NCBI GenBank assembly: GCA_902494065.1
Contig: CABURZ010000001.1
Span: 1 to 41,049, forward strand
Direction: 5' to 3'
Length of the DNA: 41,049 nt
Origin: an uncultured Sneathia sp.
GTDB lineage: Bacteria > Fusobacteriota > Fusobacteriia > Fusobacteriales > Leptotrichiaceae
The position numbers and the translations under genes are program-made. This document shows positions 34,573-41,049 of the stretch, piece after piece. Each line of letters opens with the position of its first letter. The stretch's first letter is position 1. The notes under the pieces were generated by a model. It made no database searches and was not told the origin of the DNA. It was given only the letters and a program-made list of their open reading frames with translations.

Positions 34573-37190
34573 TGAATCTTGTACCAAGAAATGCCACACT
34601 CGCAGAAGCATTATATAGAGATATTGAAAAAAATGAGTACTTACAAGAAATATATGGAGATCTCCTTTATAATTATTCAATAAATTTATTTCACAGCGAT
34701 AGAAGACAAAGAGATATTCCTATTGCTGATGCTTTACGTTTTGCAGATCTTTTGGCGAAATCCACATATCCGATGACTGCAGATAGAGATCACTTGTGGG
34801 GGCAAGAAATTGCTATTTTACTACGTTTGCTTTATCCGGAAGATGAAGCTGTGAAGTATTATTTAGGTTCAGTGCTCTCTTCTGTTGGAAATTATCGCGG
34901 CTTAATGTCAAAAACTATTGAAGGATTTCATAGTGAAGATTTTTTTGACAGTGTGTATTATGAGTATGATAAAGAAGAACACCGAATTCCCGGAAAAGAG
35001 AAGGAGTATTTTTTTAATGATCAAATGATGGTATACAAGGGGCTAGAAGAAAAATTTTTTAGTTACTCAGGGCCTACATCAATGGGAAAATCATTTGTTG
35101 TACAAACTTATATTCAACAACAAATTGAAAATGGATCAACTGAAAACTTTGCTATTCTTGTACCAACTAAAGCGCTTATTAATGAAGTGAAGAGTAATAT
35201 GATAGGAGCTTTACAAGGAAAACTTAAAGATTTGAATTATCGTGTTGTGACCGCATCTGGGGATTTGGTATTGCAACAAGACCACCATTTTATTTTCATT
35301 ATGACTCCAGAACGTTTGCTTCATATGTTGATTGAACGAGAGAATATATGTATCGATTTCTTATTTATAGATGAAGCACACAAAATATCTAGTCGTGGTG
35401 GAAGAAGCTCTTATTATTACAAAGTTCTTACTCAGCTTGGAAAAATGCAACAACTTCCGACAGTAATATTTGCTTCTCCAAATATTCCTAATCCTGAAAT
35501 TTATATGAAAGCAATTCCTGGGATAGAAAAGACACAGATGAAAAAGCTGAAATCGAAGTTTGCTCCGGTATGTCAGTTTAAATACTTTTTAAATGTACCT
35601 GAACGAGGTGGCTACTATTACAATGATTATAGTAAGAAATTAGAGCGCTGTTATACCTTGCCAGAAAGACAAGAACTTTGTGACATTGTTGCTATGGTTG
35701 GGCAGGATAAACAAAATGTTGTATACTGTAGTTCTCGCAAAAGTGTTCTGGAACAGGCAGTTAAGTATGCACAAAATATAACTCCTAAAAAGGATAACGA
35801 ACTCATAGCACTTGCTGCAGAGATCAGAAAAGAAGTACATGACGATTGTTATCTTGCTGACTTGATTCTTAGAGGTGTTGCATATCATGTAGGGTATTTG
35901 CCTGCAAATATTAGACTTCGTATAGAAAAGAGCTTTGAAAAAGGGGATTTAAGAACTATTTTTTGCACAAGTACGCTAGTAGAGGGGGTAAATCTCCCTG
36001 CAGATAATCTTTTTATTACGAGTTATCGAAATGGTCTAAGTAATATGGATGAAGTAGATTTTAGAAATCTTATTGGACGTGTTGGAAGAATCAAATATAA
36101 CTTGTATGGAAATGTTGTGCTTGTGAGGCTAGACGATAAACTTAAAACCGAACGATATAAAGAATTACTTACTAATGATGTACCACCACAAGAATTATCT
36201 ATCGAAATTAAGAATAACACAGATTGTATGAGTGAACTTATTAAGGATCTTACTGATGGCGATGTTGAAATGAGTACTTGTCATGAAAAAGCAACGGAAA
36301 CAGATTTTGAAGCACTTAGAAAGTTTGGTCTTATTTTAATTCGTGATTTAGCGAATGGTGATAGAACTCCAGTTTCACAGAAATTTGAAGAGTATCTTAC
36401 GGATAAACAAAAAAGACGTATTATTGAAAACTTCCCAATTGAGAGTACAAGTGATGACATCACAATTTCACATGATCAGGCAGATAATTTGCATGATGCC
36501 ATCATTCAAGGTCTTCATTATCCAGAGATAAATGGAGAAAATGATGAAGTGGATTTTGAAGAGTTAGTTGATTTTATGATGAAACTACGAAGAATTTTCA
36601 AATGGGATATTTATGAAAAAGAAACTTTAGGTAGACCTGGAACTAATAAATTTGATTCAGTAATTAGGTGGTATTCTACTATTCTGCTTCGTTGGATTCG
36701 TGGTAACGGATTGCAAGTATTAGTTAGCAGTGCCATTTCTTTTAAGGAAAAGAATCCAAGTACAGGTGTATGGTCTGGGAAATATAGAGTTGATGAAGTA
36801 TATAATCCCAACTCGAAGTATCATAAAAATTTAGTGATTGCTGAATCATTAAGTGTAATAGAAAATGTTTTGCTGTTTAGCATTGCTAATTATTTTAGGA
36901 AGTTTTCACTTGAATATAAATCAGTACATCAAGTAGATAATTTTGATAATGATTGGTATGAATTTGTAGAGTATGGAACGATAAATCCGGACACAATATT
37001 TTTACAACAAAATGGATTTTCTAGAGAAGCTTCTTTGTTTATACAAAAGCCATCAAATTATTCTAAGTATATGGTAGTGGTGGAAGGTGTAAAGAAAATA
37101 AAACTAAGCATTTTAAAATGTGGAAATATAGGAGTAGAGACTGAAGCTGCAGATATTCAGTACAATGTTCCAGAACTGTTTATAGAATAA
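34572..37190 (+). CDS. hamB: HamB-like superfamily 2 helicase (Hachiman)
   Basis: 872 residues. Helicase motifs are in order: Walker A YSGPTSMGKSFVV (about 167), Ia VPTKALINEV, Ib TPERLLHML, DEAH in LFIDEAHKIS (about 266), III FASPNI, IV NVVYCSSRKSVLEQA, V CTSTLVEGVNLPADN and VI DFRNLIGRVGRIKYN. The C-terminal 330 residues are an unrecognised helical part. In Hachiman, HamB senses DNA damage or phage replication intermediates and unleashes HamA; coupling to hamA (TAATG overlap) fits. It is the last gene of the defence operon, followed by a strong terminator. It is intact, so the Hachiman pair may work even if McrB is off. Confidence 0.78.
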   Translation: MNLVPRNATLAEALYRDIEKNEYLQEIYGDLLYNYSINLFHSDRRQRDIPIADALRFADLLAKSTYPMTADRDHLWGQEIAILLRLLYPEDEAVKYYLGSVLSSVGNYRGLMSKTIEGFHSEDFFDSVYYEYDKEEHRIPGKEKEYFFNDQMMVYKGLEEKFFSYSGPTSMGKSFVVQTYIQQQIENGSTENFAILVPTKALINEVKSNMIGALQGKLKDLNYRVVTASGDLVLQQDHHFIFIMTPERLLHMLIERENICIDFLFIDEAHKISSRGGRSSYYYKVLTQLGKMQQLPTVIFASPNIPNPEIYMKAIPGIEKTQMKKLKSKFAPVCQFKYFLNVPERGGYYYNDYSKKLERCYTLPERQELCDIVAMVGQDKQNVVYCSSRKSVLEQAVKYAQNITPKKDNELIALAAEIRKEVHDDCYLADLILRGVAYHVGYLPANIRLRIEKSFEKGDLRTIFCTSTLVEGVNLPADNLFITSYRNGLSNMDEVDFRNLIGRVGRIKYNLYGNVVLVRLDDKLKTERYKELLTNDVPPQELSIEIKNNTDCMSELIKDLTDGDVEMSTCHEKATETDFEALRKFGLILIRDLANGDRTPVSQKFEEYLTDKQKRRIIENFPIESTSDDITISHDQADNLHDAIIQGLHYPEINGENDEVDFEELVDFMMKLRRIFKWDIYEKETLGRPGTNKFDSVIRWYSTILLRWIRGNGLQVLVSSAISFKEKNPSTGVWSGKYRVDEVYNPNSKYHKNLVIAESLSVIENVLLFSIANYFRKFSLEYKSVHQVDNFDNDWYEFVEYGTINPDTIFLQQNGFSREASLFIQKPSNYSKYMVVVEGVKKIKLSILKCGNIGVETEAADIQYNVPELFIE

Positions 37191-37206
37191 AAATGGAAGC
37201 TATAAT

Positions 37207-37238
37207 AGCCTCTTGCGAAAGCAAGGGGCTTATTTTTT
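37207..37238 (+). terminator. Strong intrinsic terminator of the defence operon
   Basis: AGCCTCTTGC (37207-37216) pairs with GCAAGGGGCT (37221-37230) through a GAAA tetraloop, with one G-U pair, followed by TATTTTTTTT. It lies 17 bases after the hamB stop. Confidence 0.9.
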
Positions 37239-37382
37239 TTACAATTTTTACTTTCCCAATTCACTCCCAATTCTCACCCAAAATCCTCCCAACTTAGGCT
37301 GTATTTTTAAATACCAACAATTTTTATAATAAAAGTGACCAAAGTGATTCGGTCAAATTTGAAAGAAAGCGAGTTGATACAT

Positions 37383-37517
37383 ATGGCAAAGAATTCAAAA
37401 CAGACTTCTAAACGAGTTGCTTCTAAAGCAAGTTCAATTCTTAGAGATGGTCGTTATGGAAGTAAAGCAAAGTCTGTAGCAGGCAGTGCACTAGCACAAA
37501 CTAAAAAGGGCAGGTAG
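37383..37517 (+). CDS. Small basic 44-residue conserved mobile-element protein
   Basis: It reads AKNSKQTSKRVASKASSIL, then RYGSKAKSVAGSALAQTK, rich in Lys, Ser and Ala and lacking acidic residues apart from one Asp. Very similar short proteins occur in many integrative elements; no function is assigned. The ATG at 37383 is preferred over an upstream start at 37335 that would add a region without that pattern; AAAGCGAG lies about 12 bases before it. The gap upstream (37239-37382) holds C-rich short repeats (CCCAATTC at 37255 and 37265) and TGACC with GGTCA (37337-37341, 37352-37356), possible binding sites. Confidence 0.6.
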   Translation: MAKNSKQTSKRVASKASSILRDGRYGSKAKSVAGSALAQTKKGR

Positions 37518-37830
37518 GTGCCTAAAAGTACAAGTAACTATTTTATAAATAGTACTTTGCAAATTAGGGGGTGGGTTTTAGACAACTCACTTACTAAGCA
37601 GTGACTGATTAATAAATCGGCCTGCACAATTAAATTATCACAGAGCCTGATTAGCTATAGGGCGATGGGATACATCATACGGCACTCACGGATTTATTCG
37701 TGGGGTGCTATGTGAGGTACCTCTATTTTTCTATGGCTATTTTTAGGCAAGGAGTCGGTGCTTCATATAGCATCGGCTCTTTTTGTATCCCTTCGTCCTA
37801 CTGCAATCAGCAGAAAGGAAAGGGATTTTT
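37518..37830 (+). ncRNA. Highly structured non-coding element before the replication genes
   Basis: No gene fits in these 313 bases, but several helices do. Stem A is 37532-37543 with 37547-37557 (one bulge). A long-range helix pairs GGGCGATGGGATAC (37660-37673) with GTATCCCTTCGTCC (37785-37798), 13 of 14 positions with one G-U. Inside it are a hairpin GCACTCACG with CGTGGGGTGC (37682-37690, 37699-37708), a GAGGTACCTC palindrome (37714-37723) and a terminator-like hairpin GAGTCGGTGC with GCATCGGCTC (37752-37761, 37770-37779) followed by T5. It could be a cis-acting leader RNA, a separate small RNA, or a DNA origin. I cannot assign a known RNA family. Confidence 0.6.
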
Positions 37831-38448
37831 ATGAAAATCAAAATACGTTATGAGAAAGAATTTACAACATTTGAACTAAACCTATCGGACATTAAAGGCT
37901 GGTTAAACATTGACTTGTTACCAGACGAATCAGAAGAAGAGTTTGAAGAACGAGTACAAGAAGAGATAGACACTCAGTACAACCGTCCAGAATACAATGT
38001 CATGCATAAGCAAGAAAGGCATAAAGGATTTGCAGTTTCTACAAAGGATGAAAACGGCGAGGAAACTGGTGATTTTGAACCAAGTATGAGTGAGGTGGTG
38101 GATCCGTCTATATTCCTTAAAGATGAGATTGATAGAGAAAGTAAAGAAAACTATGAAGCAGTTAAGGAGTTCGTTTATTCAGTTTTGAAACCAGATGTTG
38201 CTGATTTATTCATGTCAGTACGAATTGATTGGGTGTCAATCAATGAAAAAGCAGAATCAATGCTAAGCCGAGATGCCTTCGAAACGGAGGAGGAATACAA
38301 CAAGGCAGTTTCAAGACTTGCCAACGCTATCACACAAAAATTAAAGAGGGCGAATAAAAATTTAGAAAAAAATTTTTCAAAAGCGTCAGATTTTGGTCTC
38401 TCCCAAGGCTACCAAGTAGAAGGCAGTAGTTCCTTCAAAGAAATTTAA
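37831..38448 (+). CDS. Unrecognised element-borne acidic protein
   Basis: 205 residues, begins KIKIRYEKEFTTFELNLSD and is rich in Glu and Asp, with a short acidic helix PDESEEEFEERVQEEID near residue 30. The C-terminal half is helical and basic (LANAITQKLKRANKNLEKNFSKASDFG). The ATG 37831 follows AAAGGAAAGGGA; an earlier in-frame ATG at 37783 lies inside the terminator-helix region and is rejected. It is the first gene after the structured element and 13 bases before the antirepressor. Proteins of this shape recur next to element antirepressors, function unknown. Confidence 0.7.
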   Translation: MKIKIRYEKEFTTFELNLSDIKGWLNIDLLPDESEEEFEERVQEEIDTQYNRPEYNVMHKQERHKGFAVSTKDENGEETGDFEPSMSEVVDPSIFLKDEIDRESKENYEAVKEFVYSVLKPDVADLFMSVRIDWVSINEKAESMLSRDAFETEEEYNKAVSRLANAITQKLKRANKNLEKNFSKASDFGLSQGYQVEGSSSFKEI

Positions 38449-38461
38449 GGAGGTAGCTAAT

Positions 38462-39220
38462 ATGAAAGAGCTAATCAAAATTGACTATAACAGTGAACGC
38501 CCTACTGTAAATGGACGAGAATTGCATGAATCTTTACAGATTAAAACAACCTACAAGGATTGGTTTCCTAGAATGTGTGAGTATGGATTTGAAGAAGGAA
38601 AGGACTTTTGCTCAATTTTGAGCGAAAGTACTGGAGGAAGACCTGCTACAAATCATCAGCTGACAATCGATATGGCTAAACAGTTATGTATGATTCAAAG
38701 AACTGAATTAGGCCAAATGTTTAGAAAGTATTTCATTCAAATTGAAGAGCAATGGAACTCTCCAGAAGCAGTAATGGCTAGAGCCTTACAATTTGCCAAT
38801 AAGAGACTGGTAGCTGTTGAAAAGGAAAATTTGAAACTTCTAAATACAGTAGCACTTCAGTCGCAGCAAATTGCAGAGATGAAGCCAAAGGTTAGTTATT
38901 ACGATATTGTTCTTGACTGTAAGGATCTTCTTTCAATGAGAGCAATAGCAAAAGACTATGGGAAATCTGCTCAATGGATGAATAATTTCTTACATGATTT
39001 GGGAGTTCAATTCAAGCAGTCAGATATTTGGCTATTGTATCAAAAGTATGCAGAGGAAGGTTATACCAGCACAAAGACACATAACTATCTTGGAACAGAT
39101 GGAGCAAATCACTCTAAGGTTCATACTTACTGGACTCAAAAGGGCAGACTATTTATCTATGACCTAATGAAACAAAACGGTATCTATCCACTTATAGAAC
39201 AGGAGGCACAGGATGAGTAA
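38462..39220 (+). CDS. AntA/AntB-type phage antirepressor with KilAC domain
   Basis: 252 residues. The N-terminal AntA domain reads VNGRELHESLQIKTTYKDWF, then YGFEEGKDFCSI and RPATNHQLTIDMAKQLCMIQ. A short coiled segment is followed by the KilAC/ANT domain (about 130-245) with DCKDLLSMRAIAKDYGKSA, WMNNFLHDLGVQ and THTYWTQKGRLFIYD-like ending. In phages it relieves repressor control of early or lytic genes; on this element it probably drives the replication or excision module. AAGGAGG lies before the ATG. It overlaps the next gene by 8 bases. Confidence 0.9.
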   Translation: MKELIKIDYNSERPTVNGRELHESLQIKTTYKDWFPRMCEYGFEEGKDFCSILSESTGGRPATNHQLTIDMAKQLCMIQRTELGQMFRKYFIQIEEQWNSPEAVMARALQFANKRLVAVEKENLKLLNTVALQSQQIAEMKPKVSYYDIVLDCKDLLSMRAIAKDYGKSAQWMNNFLHDLGVQFKQSDIWLLYQKYAEEGYTSTKTHNYLGTDGANHSKVHTYWTQKGRLFIYDLMKQNGIYPLIEQEAQDE

Positions 39221-39590
39221 GACATATAAGAAACATCTTGAAAATCCAAACTTCAGACCACTTGCATATATCTGCTCTCCATATAGTGGTGATAAAGAGT
39301 TAAACATTAAGAAAGCCATTCATTATGCGGAACTTGCCTATAAGAATGGTGCAATTCCTGTAACTCCACATCTCTTGTTTCCTTTTATGGATGATAGAGA
39401 TTTAGAACAAAGAAAAGATGCACTTTTTATGGATATCGTACTTCTTGGTAAATGCCAGGAAGTATGGGTCTTTGGTAGTGAAATCACTGAAGGCATGAAG
39501 AGAGAACTTGAGGTTTCCAAAAAGAGAAAACAAGTCATTAAGTATTTTACAAGTGAGGGTTTGGAGGTTAAGACAAATGCTAAATTTTAA
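39213..39590 (+). CDS. DUF4406 protein (nucleoside deoxyribosyltransferase-like)
   Basis: 125 residues of the DUF4406 group, related to nucleoside 2-deoxyribosyltransferases. Typical phrases are LAYICSPYSGDKELNIKKA, GAIPVTPHLLFPFMDD and EVWVFGSEITEGMKRELE, where SEITEGM holds the likely catalytic Glu. Phage and element copies may alter nucleotide pools or carry tags; the reaction here is unproven. It is coupled to both neighbours by overlaps (8 bases upstream, 14 downstream). Confidence 0.85.
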   Translation: MSKTYKKHLENPNFRPLAYICSPYSGDKELNIKKAIHYAELAYKNGAIPVTPHLLFPFMDDRDLEQRKDALFMDIVLLGKCQEVWVFGSEITEGMKRELEVSKKRKQVIKYFTSEGLEVKTNAKF

Positions 39591-41049
39591 TTGTTATGAT
39601 GCTACTTGCATCGGAAATAAGAATAACTGCCTTTATCCTAATATGGTCACGGTTGTTAATAGGGATAGCTTTATAAAAGCTATCTCTTTTGACCATGTTA
39701 CAGCAGAGTTTCAAGGCAGTTATAGAAGTAAAGATAAGTTTATAACTTCTAATTGCATACCTATGGACTGTGATAATGACCACTCAGATGATGAAAAAGA
39801 CTGGGTGACACCTTTTGATGTGGCATTAGCCTTTCCAGGAGTATGCTTTTTTGCATCATATAGCAGAAACCATATGAAGGTAAAAGGAAATAAGTCAGCA
39901 AGACCAAGATTTCATGTCTATTTTCCAATTGAAGAAATAAATGATGCTGGAGAATATTCAAGTTACAAAGAACAACTTTTTAAAGAGTTCTCATATTTTG
40001 ATGATAATGCTTTAGATGCTGCCAGATTTATTTATGGCATTCCAAATCCGGAAGTAGAACTATATGATGGGGAGCTTTCAATTATCGATTTTCTAAAAGA
40101 AGATGAATTTGCAAAGCTGGATGAAAATGTAATAGAAAGTGGCAGTAGAAATAACACTATGAGCCATATTGCTGGCAAGCTAATAAAAAGGTTCGGGGCA
40201 AGTGATGAGGCACATGAGAAATTTTTAGAACAGGCAACTAGATGTGATCCTCCTCTATCTGATGAAGAACTATCAACCATTTGGAATAGTGCTAAAAAAT
40301 TTGGAGATAAGGTTTCAAACCAAGAAGGATATATACCACCGGAGCAGTACAATCTTGAACTTCAGCTTATGCCAGAAGATTTTTCAGATGTTGGCCAAGC
40401 GATAATTTTAGCAAGGGAGTATGGAGATAAACTGAGATATTCTCCTGCTACCGATTTTCTTGTATATAATGGACGCTTTTGGGAAGAGTCACAGCCTAAT
40501 GCTCAAGCAATAGCACAAGAGCTGACAGCAAGACAACTTGAAGAGGCGGAGATTGAAATTCAAAAGGCAATAAATGAGATGAGCAAAAATGGGGCATAGG
40601 CACTTATTGCTGCAGTTGGACCAAAGAAAGCAAGTGCTCAGTTTAACAGAGAACAAGCAAGGTCTTTTGAAAAGTATGAGCAGGCTGAATCTTATCGTAA
40701 GTATGCAATTAAAAGAAGAGATACGAAATATATCTCCGCAGCACTAAAGGAAGTTAGACCTATGGTTCAAATCGAACAGTCGATGCTTAACGCAGATGAA
40801 TTTCTGCTAAACACACCGTTTGAAACTATAAATCTTGTAACAGGTAGTAAAAATAATCACGAGGCATCTGACTATATTACAAAACAAACAACGGTATCAC
40901 CTAGTGAAGATGGTAAAGAAATCTGGGATGATGCACTTAACACTTTCTTTGTAAATGATGATGCCCTTATTTCCTATGTTCAAAAAATAGTGGGACTTGC
41001 ATCAATAGGAAAGGTTTATGTTGAGGCTCTTATTATCGCATATGGTGAG
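39577..41049 (+). pseudogene. Primase/D5-type replication protein with amber codon (runs off window)
   Basis: The first 340 codons contain a primase-polymerase-like N-terminal region (SNCIPMDCDNDHSDDEKDW, RPRFHVYFPIEE, AARFIYGIPNP) with the acidic MDCDNDHSD motif as the likely catalytic site, then a helical PriCT-like part (CDPPLSDEELSTIWNSA). TAG at 40597-40599 interrupts it, but the same frame continues for 150 codons in matching style (NREQARSFEKYEQAESYRKY, FLLNTPFETINL) into a D5_N region (ISYVQKIVGLASIGKVYVEA) that in relatives precedes a superfamily 3 helicase. GGAGG precedes ATG 39577. The stop is a single-base difference from several sense codons: nonsense mutation or sequence error. 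Confidence 0.8.

Larger units (their letters stand above)
28000..41049 (+). mobile_element. Left part of an integrative/phage-like element carrying a defence operon
   Basis: The edge at about 28,000 is where a type III Mod gene breaks off. From there the codon use, TTG starts and gene types change: a defence operon, then an antirepressor, a DUF4406 protein and a primase/D5 replication gene, a typical early module of Firmicutes integrative or phage-like elements. All genes read rightward. No integrase, relaxase or attachment repeat is in the window and the right end lies beyond it, so the class (conjugative, mobilisable or satellite) is open. Confidence 0.6.

Noticed and set aside
28315..37190. 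BREX, DISARM or Zorya interpretation of the defence operon
   Set aside because: There is no PglZ, BrxC, DrmB or Zor motor/membrane gene; the methyltransferase, DEINR-type GTPase, McrC nuclease, DUF1837 protein and SF2 helicase fit LlaJI-like plus Hachiman better.

Overview
The left two thirds of the window (about 1-28,050) is very AT-rich chromosomal DNA with ordinary Shine-Dalgarno sites, secreted proteins with short Sec signals and a periplasmic metal-uptake operon. Together with gene content (flavodoxin, cytoplasmic type I pullulanase, GlcN-6-P deaminase, many DUF4143, AlbA_2 and Bro-N genes) this suggests a small-genome, host-associated fermenter, most likely a Leptotrichiaceae-type fusobacterium (Sneathia, Streptobacillus or Leptotrichia). 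That placement is inference; no rRNA is present. The right third (about 28,050-41,049) looks different: less extreme in base composition, several TTG starts, and genes typical of Firmicutes integrative elements.

Layout. 1-3,330, minus strand: the str operon rpsL-rpsG-fusA-tuf with its promoter. 3,356-5,863: accessory genes, namely a one-TM protein, a frameshifted AAA_14/DUF4143 ATPase and a RhuM remnant. 5,882-9,781: an ABC-F ATPase, a HAD hydrolase and two unrecognised genes. 9,880-12,752: an ATPase fragment, an M20 amidohydrolase and a doubly frameshifted AlbA_2 gene. 12,855-19,137: nagB, a small secreted protein, recJ, flavodoxin and pulA, closely packed. 19,139-20,537: an intact AlbA_2 gene bracketed by a 53-bp duplicated terminator. 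20,698-25,122: a metal ABC transporter operon with two substrate-binding proteins. 25,140-28,049: a Bro-N gene bracketed by a duplicated terminator/promoter, an AlbA_2 gene with a nonsense codon, and the first part of a type III Mod gene, which ends where the foreign segment begins.

The foreign segment carries one six-gene defence operon (28,315-37,190): a small HTH protein behind three ATATATCAA repeats, an ASCH-C5 cytosine methyltransferase fusion, McrB (frameshifted at a G7 tract), McrC, HamA and HamB. The first part resembles LlaJI-type restriction-modification (5mC methyltransferase plus McrBC-like nuclease); the last two genes are a Hachiman-like pair. After its terminator come a 44-residue protein, a strongly structured non-coding stretch (37,518-37,830) with a long-range helix, and early genes of an integrative or phage-like element: an unknown protein, an AntA/KilAC antirepressor, a DUF4406 protein and a primase/D5-type replication gene interrupted by an amber codon and running off the window.

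The most interesting signals are the composite ASCH-MTase/McrBC/Hachiman operon with an atypical HamA, the three accessory genes each bracketed by a duplicate of neighbouring regulatory DNA, the structured RNA/DNA element at 37.5-37.8 kb, and repeated single-base homopolymer frameshifts, which could be phase variation, decay or assembly error.
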